The position numbers were made by a program, and so were the translations under genes. Under the pieces are notes generated by a model that saw nothing but the letters and a program-made list of their open reading frames with translations, ran no database searches and was not told the origin of the DNA. From an uncultured Micrococcales bacterium (lineage in GTDB: Bacteria > Actinomycetota > Actinomycetes > Actinomycetales > Microbacteriaceae), in the NCBI GenBank assembly GCA_913062975.1, contig CAJXZO010000003.1, positions 40,616 through 104,615 on the forward strand: DNA of 64,000 bases, read 5' to 3'. Below are positions 9,084 through 17,475 of the stretch, piece by piece (positions within the stretch are counted from its first letter, which is position 1; the number at the start of each line of letters is the position of its first letter).

Positions 9084-9637
9084 GATTTAGTTTTACTCCC
9101 CCCGAGGTATTTCAAAGCATCTTTCAACAGTTGCTGTTGAGAAGCACCGGGAATTGCAACATTGTTTAGTGCCTCGATTGCTTCTTTCTCTTTCCAACCG
9201 AGGTTCACCAAAGCGTCCAGCAGAGTTGAATCTGTTTTCTCTTTGGATTCAAACCTTCCACTCAGGGACAAAATCATCAATTTAGCGGTCTTGGAACCAA
9301 CGCCGCTCACCGATTGCAAGGCTCTTTCATCACCCGCTGAGATTGCAGAGGTGGTGGCGTCGTAACCAAGTTCTTCCAAGATGGTCATTGCAAGTTTTGG
9401 TCCAATGCCATTCACGTCACACAGCGAATCAAAGAGATCTCTGTCTGAGCTGGTCTCGAACCCATACAGCGATATCTCGTCCTCTCTCACCACGGTTCTA
9501 ATAAACACAGAGAGCTTGTCACCGGTTTTTGCCATCATCCGAATGTTGGCAAACACCTGATAACCAACGTCGTGAACATCCAGAATCAACTCTCTGCCAT
9601 TTTGGGCCAAGACAGTTCCGTTTAGGTGCGCAATCAT
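9080..9637 (-). CDS. ruvA: Holliday junction-binding protein RuvA
   Basis: Binds the four-way junction and loads RuvB. 185 residues: N-terminal OB-fold (MIAHLNGTV), two helix-hairpin-helix elements (NGIGPKLA and SGVGSKTA) and the small C-terminal RuvB-contacting domain (LVNLGWKEKEA). It starts 9 bases after the ruvC stop and overlaps ruvB by 4 bases. Confidence 0.97.
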   Translation of the reverse strand: MIAHLNGTVLAQNGRELILDVHDVGYQVFANIRMMAKTGDKLSVFIRTVVREDEISLYGFETSSDRDLFDSLCDVNGIGPKLAMTILEELGYDATTSAISAGDERALQSVSGVGSKTAKLMILSLSGRFESKEKTDSTLLDALVNLGWKEKEAIEALNNVAIPGASQQQLLKDALKYLGGSKTKS

Positions 9638-9646
9638 TGACTCAGG

Positions 9647-10189
9647 TTACTTTGAGCTTTTGTTTATTGCGTCACTCCACGCCCGTTGGGCCTTAGTTGG
9701 TTTAGCAGATTCCACGGATGGGTTAGCTATTGCTGTCAGAGCGATAGCTGCGGCATCAGCGCTATCAGGACTGTCAAACTCATCAGCATTTCCAATCAGG
9801 GTTCTAGTCATTTTAGCAACCCCTTCCTTGCTGGCTCTGCCGTCTCCCGTCACCCCGGCCTTGACCTGAGTTGGTGTGAAGAATCGAATCGGTAAGTCAA
9901 ACTCTGCTGCCAGGTATAAAACAACACCACTGATTTGAGCAACACCCATCACGCTTTTTAGGTTGGCTTGGGCAAACACTCTTTCCAGGGCAATCTCCGT
10001 TGGTTCCAGTTGTTGAATGATTTCCCTAACGCGATTCCCAATCACCCACAGTCTTTTGTCTAAATCGTCACTGGCTGCAGTTTTTATGGTCTCGGAGAAT
10101 TCCAATGTGCCCCTGTTCAGCGCTTTGCCACTCACCACTGAAATCCCACAGCGGGTTAATCCCGGATCAATGCCCAGAACTTTTCTCAA
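9647..10189 (-). CDS. ruvC: Crossover junction endodeoxyribonuclease RuvC
   Basis: Resolves Holliday junctions by paired nicking. 180 residues; metal-binding acidic residues visible as D8 (GIDPG), the Glu of ALERVFAQ, and the Asp pair in SPDSADAAA. It starts with TTG, which overlaps the yebC TGA stop (TTGA), so translation is probably coupled to yebC. Confidence 0.96.
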   Translation of the reverse strand: MRKVLGIDPGLTRCGISVVSGKALNRGTLEFSETIKTAASDDLDKRLWVIGNRVREIIQQLEPTEIALERVFAQANLKSVMGVAQISGVVLYLAAEFDLPIRFFTPTQVKAGVTGDGRASKEGVAKMTRTLIGNADEFDSPDSADAAAIALTAIANPSVESAKPTKAQRAWSDAINKSSK

Positions 10190-10935
10190 TTTGCCTCAAG
10201 CTGAGCTAAGACTTCTTCGGATATCTCCATGTTTGTGAAAACTGTTTGAACATCATCCAGGTCCTCTAATGCATCAATCAGCTTGATTGATTTTTGTGCG
10301 GTTTCTTTATCGCAAGGCACCTTCAGGCTAGAAATAAATTCAACATCAGCACTGTCATAATCCAAGCCAGCGTTCTGCAGTGCAGTTCTCACCGAGACCA
10401 TGTCCTGTGGCTCGGTGGTTACAACAAGCGAATCAGCATTTTGTTCTATGTCTTCGATGCCTGCATCCAGGGCTGCTTCCATGGCTTGTTCTTCGCTAAC
10501 GCCAGAGAGGATAATCACTCCCTTTCTTGCGAACTGATAGCTGACGCTGCCGGGGTCTGCCATGTTTCCACCGCTTCGACTCATAGCAAGTCGCACCTCA
10601 GCTGCAGCTCGATTCTTGTTGTCTGTTAGACATTCGATTAAGACAGCAACTCCACCGGGAGCATAACCCTCATACATGATGGTGTTGTATTCCACTCCAT
10701 CTCCATCAATGCCCGCCCCACGCTTGATGGCTCGATCAATGTTCTCGGCTGGCAGGGAGTTCTTTTTTGCCTTATTGACGGCATCGTAGAGAGTCGGGTT
10801 GCCTTCCATGTCAGCGCCACCCAATCGGCTGGCCACCTCGATGTTCTTGATGAGCTTGGCAAACAGCTTTGCTCTTTTAGCGTCGTTGGCAGCTTTTTTG
10901 TGTTTAGTGGTTGCCCACTTTGAATGTCCTGACAT
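10186..10935 (-). CDS. yebC: YebC/TACO1-family protein
   Basis: 249 residues with the invariant start [14 protein letters not shown] and the three-domain architecture of the YebC family, DNA- or ribosome-associated proteins variously described as transcription regulators or translation factors for proline-rich stretches. The usual actinobacterial position next to ruvC is kept. The ATG at 10935 has no strong Shine-Dalgarno; a TAAAAT overlapping the upstream pdxT stop lies 8 bases before it and could give a near-leaderless transcript. Exact function here cannot be read from sequence. Confidence 0.93.
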   Translation of the reverse strand: MSGHSKWATTKHKKAANDAKRAKLFAKLIKNIEVASRLGGADMEGNPTLYDAVNKAKKNSLPAENIDRAIKRGAGIDGDGVEYNTIMYEGYAPGGVAVLIECLTDNKNRAAAEVRLAMSRSGGNMADPGSVSYQFARKGVIILSGVSEEQAMEAALDAGIEDIEQNADSLVVTTEPQDMVSVRTALQNAGLDYDSADVEFISSLKVPCDKETAQKSIKLIDALEDLDDVQTVFTNMEISEEVLAQLEAN

Positions 10936-10946
10936 GACTGCTTATT

Positions 10947-11507
10947 TTAGTTGGAAGCTGCCATTTCAAGTAATTTTCTGTGAAGCATTGTGGAATTAGT
11001 CAATTCTGGGTGATAGCTAGCCGCCATGATATTACCGTTTCTAATTGCTACGACTTCATCGCTAACCTTTCCAACAACCTCAGAATCTCCAGAATCTAAA
11101 ATCTTTGGCGCTCTGATGAATGCTGCGTTTTCGCTTCCCTGCTGGTAGTCAACAATTGCCTCAGCACTGGCTAGCTGAGCCCCATAGGCATTTCTTTTCA
11201 CCTTGATTGGAAGTTTTTGAAAATAACCAGGCTCTCCATCAACCTCTGTTGCTAACAAAATCAAACCAGCACAGGTTGCTAAAACGGGATTTCCGGCATC
11301 TATGAAATCTCCTACCGGTTTCTTGAGCTCAAATACAGTTAGAAGCTTGCTGATTGTGGTGGATTCACCACCAGGAATTATAAGGGCGTCTATGTCGCCC
11401 AGATCACTTTGCTTTTTGACGGCAATGGCTTTCCCACCAAGAGACTCAATCAGTGCCAGGTGTTCCCTAGCCCCGCCTTGCAGTGCTAGGACGCCAACAG
11501 TTACCAA
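10947..11507 (-). CDS. pdxT: Pyridoxal 5'-phosphate synthase glutaminase subunit PdxT
   Basis: Glutaminase that channels ammonia to PdxS for PLP synthesis. 186 residues; class I amidotransferase signs are the PGGEST oxyanion region, nucleophile C79 in LATCAGL and the C-terminal YHPEL His/Glu pair, so the triad is intact. It starts with TTG, overlapping the pdxS stop by 7 bases, as expected for a coupled pair. Confidence 0.96.
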   Translation of the reverse strand: MVTVGVLALQGGAREHLALIESLGGKAIAVKKQSDLGDIDALIIPGGESTTISKLLTVFELKKPVGDFIDAGNPVLATCAGLILLATEVDGEPGYFQKLPIKVKRNAYGAQLASAEAIVDYQQGSENAAFIRAPKILDSGDSEVVGKVSDEVVAIRNGNIMAASYHPELTNSTMLHRKLLEMAASN

Positions 11508-12391
11508 CCGCGTTCGGCGAGCCTGTGTGGAGCTGGTAAGTCATTGACATTAATGCCAACCATGGCATCCCCCAGGTTACGGCTAACCTCAGCAACAACC
11601 GCTGGGTCCTCAAAGTGAGTGGTTGCTCTAACAATTGCCCTGGCGCGCTGTTCTGGATTGCCACTTTTAAAAATTCCAGATCCAACAAAGACGCCATCTG
11701 CCCCAAGCTGCATCATCATTGCAGCATCGGCAGGAGTAGCAACACCACCAGCTGTGAAAAGCACCACTGGAAGCTTGCCGGTCTCAGCAACTTCTTTTAC
11801 CAAAGCATATGGCGCCTGAAGCTCTTTGGCTGCAACGTATAGTTCCTCTGAGGATTTTGAAGAAAGGTGACGAATTTCACCCAGAATGGTTCGTATGTGC
11901 TTGGTTGCTTCACTGACGTCACCTGTGCCAGCCTCACCCTTGCTTCGAATCATGGCGGCACCCTCGGTGATTCTTCTTAGTGCCTCACCCAAATTTGTCG
12001 CACCACAAACAAATGGAACATCAAAACCAAGTTTGTCGATGTGGTTTACATAGTCTGCAGGGCTCAACACTTCAGACTCGTCGATGTAGTCAACCTCTAA
12101 TGACTGAAGCACCTGAGCTTCAACGAAATGACCAATTCGAGCTTTTGCCATCACTGGGATCGAAACAGCCGCTTTGATTTCATCAATGAGCTGTGGGTCA
12201 CTCATTCGAGCAACCCCGCCTTCGGCGCGGATGTCTGCTGGAACTCTCTCTAGAGCCATCACCGCAACTGCGCCTGCATCCTCGGCAATTCTTGCCTGAT
12301 CGGCTGTGACCACATCCATGATCACGCCACCTTTGAGCATCTCTGCCAAACCGCGCTTAACAAGCGGTGTACCTGTTTCAAAATCTGTCAT
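11501..12391 (-). CDS. pdxS: Pyridoxal 5'-phosphate synthase lyase subunit PdxS
   Basis: Condenses a pentose phosphate, glyceraldehyde 3-phosphate and ammonia into PLP. 296 residues, TIM barrel, with D26 (VIMDVVT) and Schiff-base lysine K83 (VMAKARIGH) present, and the [14 protein letters not shown] phosphate-binding loop. The ATG is preceded by TAGGAT plus 6 bases and has no Shine-Dalgarno, a leaderless arrangement. In many actinobacteria phospholipid/PIM genes lie between the HIT gene and pdxS; here the gap is only 54 bases. Confidence 0.97.
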   Translation of the reverse strand: MTDFETGTPLVKRGLAEMLKGGVIMDVVTADQARIAEDAGAVAVMALERVPADIRAEGGVARMSDPQLIDEIKAAVSIPVMAKARIGHFVEAQVLQSLEVDYIDESEVLSPADYVNHIDKLGFDVPFVCGATNLGEALRRITEGAAMIRSKGEAGTGDVSEATKHIRTILGEIRHLSSKSSEELYVAAKELQAPYALVKEVAETGKLPVVLFTAGGVATPADAAMMMQLGADGVFVGSGIFKSGNPEQRARAIVRATTHFEDPAVVAEVSRNLGDAMVGINVNDLPAPHRLAERGW

Positions 12392-12397
12392 GTGCCT

Positions 12398-12403
12398 ATC
12401 CTA
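12398..12403 (-). promoter_or_regulatory. -10 element of pdxS-pdxT (leaderless type)
   Basis: TAGGAT on the reverse strand, 6 bases before the pdxS ATG; the leader would be zero to one base long. Confidence 0.5.
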
Positions 12404-12445
12404 GAGAACTTAGGGTTTTTCAAACGTTGTGTTACGCCGAATGAA

Positions 12446-12994
12446 TCAACTGTCGGGATCTTTGAATTCATCCCATCTTTGCTGCAATTCTTCCCGAACA
12501 TCACCAATCAATCTTGGAAGTGCCTTGGTTTGACCAATGATTGGGAAGAAATTCGCGTCATTTCGCCAGCGAGGAACGATGTGCTGATGTAGGTGACCTG
12601 CAATTCCTGCACCCGCTATCTCTCCCTGGTTCAATCCAATATTAAATCCATGTGTGCCACTGATACCTCGCAAGACCCTCATCGCCTCTTGGGTCAACTG
12701 GGTTATTTCATCACTTTCTTCTTTAGTTGCAATATCTAGTGTTGAGTAGTGTCGATAGGGGCACACCAGAAGGTGTCCGGAGTTGTAGGGAAACAGATTC
12801 ATCAGCACGAAGCCGGTCTTGCCCCTTCTGACAATCAGGCCATCCTCGTCAGTTTTACCAGGCGCTAAGCAGAAAGGGCAATCCTCATCTGCTGGTTGCT
12901 GACCGTTTTGAATATAAACCAATCTATGAGGAGTCCACAGCCTGTCAAAACCATCCAACTGCTCACCCAGGCCAGCGCTTGATTCAGCTTCCAT
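12446..12994 (-). CDS. HIT-domain nucleotide hydrolase/phosphorylase
   Basis: 182 residues with a CPFC motif near residue 40, the NLFPYNSGHLLV core and the histidine triad HLHQHIVPRW. The actinobacterial homologue directly after thrS (Rv2613c in M. tuberculosis) is described as an Ap4A phosphorylase, which would suit removal of the dinucleotide by-product of aminoacyl-tRNA synthetases; that activity is inferred. Its ATG follows the thrS TAG with no gap (TAGATG), so the two are co-translated. Confidence 0.9.
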   Translation of the reverse strand: MEAESSAGLGEQLDGFDRLWTPHRLVYIQNGQQPADEDCPFCLAPGKTDEDGLIVRRGKTGFVLMNLFPYNSGHLLVCPYRHYSTLDIATKEESDEITQLTQEAMRVLRGISGTHGFNIGLNQGEIAGAGIAGHLHQHIVPRWRNDANFFPIIGQTKALPRLIGDVREELQQRWDEFKDPDS

Positions 12995-14974
12995 CTAAAC
13001 CTGCTCCCTGCTTGCTACTGCATCCATAATTTCTTCCACAGCCTGTTCCAACTTGATTCCATTGCGCTGTGTTCCATCGCGGTATCTAAAGCTCACTGCG
13101 GACTCTGCCTCATCGCTATCGCCCGCTATCACAATGAATGGAATTTTGGACATGGTGTGGTTTCGAATCTTTTTCTGCATGCGCTCATCGCTCAGGTCAA
13201 CCTCAACCCTTATGCCCTGCTCTTTGAGGGTGTCTGCAAAATCAAGAAGGTATTCGTGTTGGTTTTCGGTGATTGGCACACAAGCAACCTGGACCGGGGC
13301 CAACCATGGCGGGAAATGACCGGCGTAGTGCTCGGTCAAGACACCGAAGAATCTTTCAATAGAGCCAAAGAGTGCTCGGTGCAACACAATCGGGCGATGT
13401 TTCTCGCCATCGCTCCCCACATACTCAAGGTCAAACCTTTCTGGAAGATTGAAATCAAGCTGGATAGTGCTCATCTGCCAGGTTCTGCCTATAGCGTCTT
13501 TGGCTTGAACCGAAATCTTTGGACCATAAAACGCAGCCCCGCCCGGATCGGCAACAAGCTCTAAGCCTGTTGCCGAGGCAACCTTGCTTAGGGTTTCTGT
13601 GGCAAGTTCCCAGGCCTTTGCATCGCCGACGAACTTATCGCCATCATCTCTGCTGCTTAGCTCTAGATAGAAATCATTAAGACCATAGTCGCGCAGAAGA
13701 TCCAGCACGAACTGCAAAACCTTTTCTATCTCTTCAGCCAGTTGTTCCTGAGTCACGAAAAGGTGAGCATCATCCTGAGTCATTCCCCTGACTCGAGTGA
13801 GTCCGTGGACGACACCGCTTTTTTCGTATCTATATACGCTTCCAAATTCGAACATTCTTAGGGGCAATTCGCGATAGCTACGTGAGCGGGATTTGTAAAT
13901 CAGAATGTGAAACGGGCAGTTCATTGGTTTCAGGTAATAGTTCTGTCCCTGTTTTTTCAGCTCCCCCTCTTGGTCATATTCCGAATCAATATGCATGGGT
14001 GGGAACATGCCCTCTGAGTACCACTGCAGGTGGCCACTTATTTCAAAAAGATTCTGCTTGCTGATGTGTGGGGTATAAACAAATTCATAACCTTCTTCCA
14101 GGTGCTTTTTGCGGGAGTAATCCTCCATCACCTGGCGAATGATTCCACCCTTTGGGTGAAAAACAGGTAAACCTGAACCAATCTCAGATGGGAAGCTGAA
14201 AAGGTCTAGCTCTTGACCAAGTTTTCTGTGATCGCGCCTTGCGGCCTCTTCAAGTCTTTCCTTGTATTCAGCCAAGCTTTCAGCATCTGGCCAGGCAGTT
14301 CCATAAACGCGCTGGAGTGACTGCCTGGATTGATCTCCCAACCAATAGGCAGCGCTCACCCGAGTTAGAGCAAAGCCCTTATCAGCAATTCTGGTGTTTG
14401 GAACATGTGGGCCTCTGCAGAGGTCTTTCCATTTGGTTTCACCATTGCGGTCAATGTTGTCATATATGGTCAACTCTCCCGCATCAACCTCGACGTTTCC
14501 CTCATCTAGGGATTCTGATCTTCTGTCGAGCAATTCAAGCTTGAGAGGTTCAGCAGACATCTCTTCACGTGCCTCAGCCTCACTAACCACTCTTCTAGTG
14601 AAACGTTGAGATGACTTCACAATTTCCTTCATCCGCTTTTGAATTTTGGCAAGGTCCTGCTCAGTCAAAGGCTCATCAATCATGAAGTCGTAATAAAATC
14701 CATCTTCAATGGGTGGACCAATTCCCAACTTGGCCTCATACAGGTCCTGAACGGCCTGGGCGGCTATGTGGGCAACGCTGTGGCGAAGAATTCTTAGTCC
14801 GGCATCGGAGTCAATGGTGATTGCTGATGTCTGATCGTTTTCTTGAAACTTATAAGCAAGATCTACTTCTTCGCCGTTTACAAACATCGCAATGATGTTT
14901 TTATCTGGGAACAGCTCAAAACCATCTCCGCCAGGTTCTAGCGTTACATTTTCACCATCAACTGTTATCTGCAC
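12995..14974 (-). CDS. thrS: Threonine-tRNA ligase
   Basis: Charges tRNA-Thr. 659 residues: N-terminal TGS-like domain, editing domain ([12 protein letters not shown] with the HxxxH metal site), class II catalytic core with zinc ligands (MNCPFHI Cys and the later His positions) and C-terminal anticodon-binding domain. It starts with GTG at 14974, 7 bases after TAGACT and without Shine-Dalgarno, so it looks leaderless; no room exists for a T-box or other leader control. Divergent from the VIT-family gene, convergent with nothing. Confidence 0.97.
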   Translation of the reverse strand: MQITVDGENVTLEPGGDGFELFPDKNIIAMFVNGEEVDLAYKFQENDQTSAITIDSDAGLRILRHSVAHIAAQAVQDLYEAKLGIGPPIEDGFYYDFMIDEPLTEQDLAKIQKRMKEIVKSSQRFTRRVVSEAEAREEMSAEPLKLELLDRRSESLDEGNVEVDAGELTIYDNIDRNGETKWKDLCRGPHVPNTRIADKGFALTRVSAAYWLGDQSRQSLQRVYGTAWPDAESLAEYKERLEEAARRDHRKLGQELDLFSFPSEIGSGLPVFHPKGGIIRQVMEDYSRKKHLEEGYEFVYTPHISKQNLFEISGHLQWYSEGMFPPMHIDSEYDQEGELKKQGQNYYLKPMNCPFHILIYKSRSRSYRELPLRMFEFGSVYRYEKSGVVHGLTRVRGMTQDDAHLFVTQEQLAEEIEKVLQFVLDLLRDYGLNDFYLELSSRDDGDKFVGDAKAWELATETLSKVASATGLELVADPGGAAFYGPKISVQAKDAIGRTWQMSTIQLDFNLPERFDLEYVGSDGEKHRPIVLHRALFGSIERFFGVLTEHYAGHFPPWLAPVQVACVPITENQHEYLLDFADTLKEQGIRVEVDLSDERMQKKIRNHTMSKIPFIVIAGDSDEAESAVSFRYRDGTQRNGIKLEQAVEEIMDAVASREQV

Positions 14975-14981
14975 GCCCAGA

Positions 14982-14987
14982 AGTCTA
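14982..14987 (-). promoter_or_regulatory. -10 element of thrS (leaderless type)
   Basis: TAGACT on the reverse strand, 7 bases before the GTG start of thrS. Confidence 0.5.
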
Positions 14988-15006
14988 TCTGTTGGTTAGG
15001 GGTGGC

Positions 15007-15012
15007 TAAGTT
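15007..15012 (+). promoter_or_regulatory. -10 element of the VIT-family gene (leaderless type)
   Basis: TAAGTT, 7 bases before the ATG at 15020. This supports 15020 over the GTG at 15002, which lies upstream of the hexamer. Confidence 0.35.
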
Positions 15013-15019
15013 GAATGAG

Positions 15020-15571
15020 ATGCGATTTGAGGCATTATTAGCTCTCATGAACAAAAAGCTGGACAGCAAACTGAATTGGCTGCGTGCCGCGGTGCTGGGT
15101 GCGAACGATGGAATCGTTAGCGTTGCTGGAGTCCTGATGGGTGTGGTTGGGGCTGGGGTTGGCGACACTGAGGTGCTAATTGCTGGAATTGCCGCAACAG
15201 TTGCTGGTGCGTTTTCTATGGGTGGTGGCGAATATGTATCAGTCAGCGCACAGAAGGACACTGAGGTAAGTCACGGCAGAACCAAGCACGAAATCACCGC
15301 CAATCCCTTCCAGGCTGCCTGGAGTTCTTTTCTAGCTTTTGTTTCCGGTGCTCTGCTACCAATGATTACGGTCGTCATCTTCCCAACAGACCTCAGAGTT
15401 GCAGCCATCTTGATTGGTGTCTTTGTGGCACTAACTGTCACCGGAGTGCTGGCAGCACTCGTTGGCAAATCAAGCCCCATCAAAGGCTCAATCAGAATTG
15501 TGGTGGTTAGTGTGATCACGATGGTTGTTAGCTACCTCGTCGGTGCAGCCTTCGGCGTAGCTGTGCTTTAA
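15020..15571 (+). CDS. VIT/CCC1-family iron or manganese transporter
   Basis: Membrane protein of the vacuolar iron transporter family, which moves Fe2+ or Mn2+; the ion cannot be told from sequence. Diagnostic is the first helix LRAAVLGANDGIVS, followed by the GGGEYVSVSAQKDTE metal-binding turn and three C-terminal membrane segments. The cytoplasmic metal-binding insertion of the longer homologues is short here. Start is uncertain: the frame opens with GTG at 15002, but a TAAGTT -10 sits 7 bases before ATG 15020; ATG 15047 is a third option that would start just before the first helix. I give 15020 (183 residues). Divergent from thrS. Confidence 0.85.
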   Translation: MRFEALLALMNKKLDSKLNWLRAAVLGANDGIVSVAGVLMGVVGAGVGDTEVLIAGIAATVAGAFSMGGGEYVSVSAQKDTEVSHGRTKHEITANPFQAAWSSFLAFVSGALLPMITVVIFPTDLRVAAILIGVFVALTVTGVLAALVGKSSPIKGSIRIVVVSVITMVVSYLVGAAFGVAVL

Positions 15572-15575
15572 ACAG

Positions 15576-15581
15576 TAGACT
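15576..15581 (+). promoter_or_regulatory. -10 element of mqo (leaderless type)
   Basis: TAGACT, 6 bases before GTG 15588, which would then be the first codon of a leaderless mRNA. Confidence 0.5.
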
Positions 15582-15587
15582 TATCAA

Positions 15588-17057
15588 GTGATGGATCAAA
15601 CACCCAGGTATGACTATGTGCTGATTGGCGCTGGGATAATGAGTGCCACCTACGGCATTTATCTGAAACTTCTGAAGCCTGAGCTAAACATTGCCATCAT
15701 CGAGCGCTTGGACTCGCCAGCCATGGAATCAAGTGATGTTTGGAATAACGCCGGCACCGGGCACGCAGCACTGTGTGAACTGAACTACATGCCAGACAGC
15801 ACCGATGGTTCACTCCCCTCCCCCAAAAAAGCAATTGACATCAACGAGCAATTCGTGTTTTCAAGGCAGTTGTGGTCCTATTTCGTGCAACAGGGAATCC
15901 TTGATGATCCTAAGACATTCATCAACTCCGTTCCACATATGACATTCGTTCGAGGTGCAAAAGACGTTGACTATCTGCGCAGACGCCATCGTGTTCTCAA
16001 GGACGAGCCGTTGTTTGAAGGCATGGAATACAGCGAGGATTTCTCCCAAATCAGTCAGTGGACACCACTATTGATTGAAGGTCGTGACGACGAGGTCATT
16101 GCCGCCACAAAAATAGACAGCGGAACAGATGTAGACTACGGCGAGATGACCCGCCAAATGATTCACTGGCTGGAAGAAAATGGCGTTGAGCTGATCACCA
16201 ACACCGATGTCTCCAGACTCAGGAAACTGCAAGACGGTGGCTGGGAGATCAAAACCAAAAACCCCAGAAATATATATTTCGCTGCAAACAAGGTATTTGT
16301 GGGTGCCGGCGGTTATGCATTGAAGATGTTGCAATCGGCGGGGATTGAGGAAGCCAAAGGCTATGGAACTTTCCCCGTAAGCGGTCACTTCCTAAGAACG
16401 GATAACCCAGAAATCGTGAAGCAGCACTGGGCAAAGGTTTACTCCCAGGCTGCAGTTGGAGCACCGCCAATGAGTGTTCCACACCTTGACACCCGACTCG
16501 TAAACGGACAGCCATCTTTGCTGTTTGGTCCTTTTGCCGGGTTTAATTTGAAATTTTTGAAATCTGGATCCTTCCTTGATCTTCCGATGAGCATCCGCCC
16601 AGCGAACCTCATCCCCTATATTTCGGTCGCGGTTAACAATCTTGGGCTTCTGAAATACCTGATCACTGAGATTTTGAAATCTAAGAAGAAGAAATTTGAG
16701 GGTCTTCGTGAATTTGTTCCAGCGGCCAGAGAAGAGGACTGGGAGCTATACGAGGCTGGACAGCGCGCCCAGGTGATTGCACCCAAGGGAAAGCTTGGAA
16801 CGCTTCAGTTTGGAACACAAGTTATAAGCGCATCAGATAAAACCATTGCAGGACTCTTGGGGGCTTCACCCGGAGCAAGCGTTTCGGCGAAAGTGATGAT
16901 GGATGTCCTCAGCCAACTTGAACCAGAAATGGTAAAAGCCAACACGGAAGAAATAAGAAAAATGGTTCCAAGCTTCCAAAAGCCAGTTAATTCTGACTCA
17001 ACATTGGCAAAAAAGATTTTGCAAGATACCGCGAAAGCCTTAGACCTCACCAAGTAG
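15588..17057 (+). CDS. mqo: Malate:quinone oxidoreductase
   Basis: FAD enzyme at the membrane face that oxidises malate to oxaloacetate and passes electrons to quinone, replacing or complementing malate dehydrogenase. 489 residues, typical length. FAD-binding GAGIMSATYG near the N-terminus, the conserved SSDVWNNAGTGHAALCELNY segment, and a C-terminal GASPGAS flavin loop. GTG 15588 is directly followed by ATG; the -10 TAGACT 6 bases upstream favours GTG as a leaderless start, ATG 15591 being the alternative. The stop lies one base from the 3' end of the convergent tRNA-Val gene. Confidence 0.95.
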   Translation: MMDQTPRYDYVLIGAGIMSATYGIYLKLLKPELNIAIIERLDSPAMESSDVWNNAGTGHAALCELNYMPDSTDGSLPSPKKAIDINEQFVFSRQLWSYFVQQGILDDPKTFINSVPHMTFVRGAKDVDYLRRRHRVLKDEPLFEGMEYSEDFSQISQWTPLLIEGRDDEVIAATKIDSGTDVDYGEMTRQMIHWLEENGVELITNTDVSRLRKLQDGGWEIKTKNPRNIYFAANKVFVGAGGYALKMLQSAGIEEAKGYGTFPVSGHFLRTDNPEIVKQHWAKVYSQAAVGAPPMSVPHLDTRLVNGQPSLLFGPFAGFNLKFLKSGSFLDLPMSIRPANLIPYISVAVNNLGLLKYLITEILKSKKKKFEGLREFVPAAREEDWELYEAGQRAQVIAPKGKLGTLQFGTQVISASDKTIAGLLGASPGASVSAKVMMDVLSQLEPEMVKANTEEIRKMVPSFQKPVNSDSTLAKKILQDTAKALDLTK

Positions 17058-17058
17058 T

Positions 17059-17133
17059 TGGTGGGCGATACTGGGTTCGAACCAGTGACCTCTTCCGTGT
17101 CAGGGAAGCGCGCTACCACTGCGCCAATCGCCC
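17059..17133 (-). tRNA. tRNA-Val (GAC)
   Basis: Reverse strand reads as a full cloverleaf starting GGGCGAT; anticodon loop CTGACAC gives GAC; T-loop GGTTCGAACC; 7-bp acceptor stem pairs with ATCGCCC. The CCA end is encoded, unlike in the neighbouring two tRNA genes. Confidence 0.95.
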
Positions 17134-17151
17134 TTCTTAGTTTCTCTTGCG

Positions 17152-17222
17152 AGGTGAAGACGGGATTCGAACCCGTGTAGACGGCTTTGCAGGCCGCTGC
17201 CTCGCCTCTCGGCCACTCCACC
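17152..17222 (-). tRNA. tRNA-Cys (GCA)
   Basis: Cloverleaf starting GGTGGAG with acceptor partner CTTCACC (one G-U pair), anticodon loop CTGCAAA, discriminator U as expected for Cys. CCA is not encoded. Confidence 0.94.
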
Positions 17223-17254
17223 GTTAGATCAAAAAGCGAAAACTCTCCAATCAG

Positions 17255-17326
17255 AGCGGATGACGAGATTCGAACTCGCGACCCTCACCTTGGCAAGGTG
17301 ATGCGCTACCGCTGCGCCACATCCGC
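17255..17326 (-). tRNA. tRNA-Gly (GCC)
   Basis: Cloverleaf starting GCGGATG paired with CATCCGC, anticodon loop TTGCCAA, discriminator U typical of tRNA-Gly. CCA is not encoded. First gene of a Gly-Cys-Val cluster, an order common in actinobacteria. Confidence 0.95.
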
Positions 17327-17350
17327 ATGCCCTCTTTTGAGTGCTTGGCT

Positions 17351-17356
17351 ATTATG
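17351..17356 (-). promoter_or_regulatory. -10 element of the tRNA Gly-Cys-Val cluster
   Basis: CATAAT on the reverse strand, 24 bases ahead of the tRNA-Gly 5' end. No clear -35 is seen. Confidence 0.45.
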
Positions 17357-17437
17357 CCACAAAACCAGGAGGTTGTGATTGAACCAATTGGGGGTTAGGC
17401 ATATTTTTTAGTTAGTGCTAATCTTATGAAGCACAAA

Positions 17438-17460
17438 GCGGCGGAGCCAGGCTCCGCCGC
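17438..17460 (-). terminator. GC-rich hairpin after amtB
   Basis: A perfect 10-bp GC-rich stem with a 3-base loop, 15 bases beyond the amtB stop. Beyond three unpaired A/A positions it continues as a further 6-bp stem (17429-17434 with 17464-17469). On the reverse strand only a weak T-rich stretch follows, so termination is likely but not textbook. It also insulates the tRNA promoter. Confidence 0.65.
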
Positions 17461-17475
17461 AAAGTGCTTATGGCA

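Noticed and set aside
16805..17221. 138-codon reverse frame across mqo end and tRNA genes
   Set aside because: It runs through two tRNA genes and the mqo coding region; chance frame.
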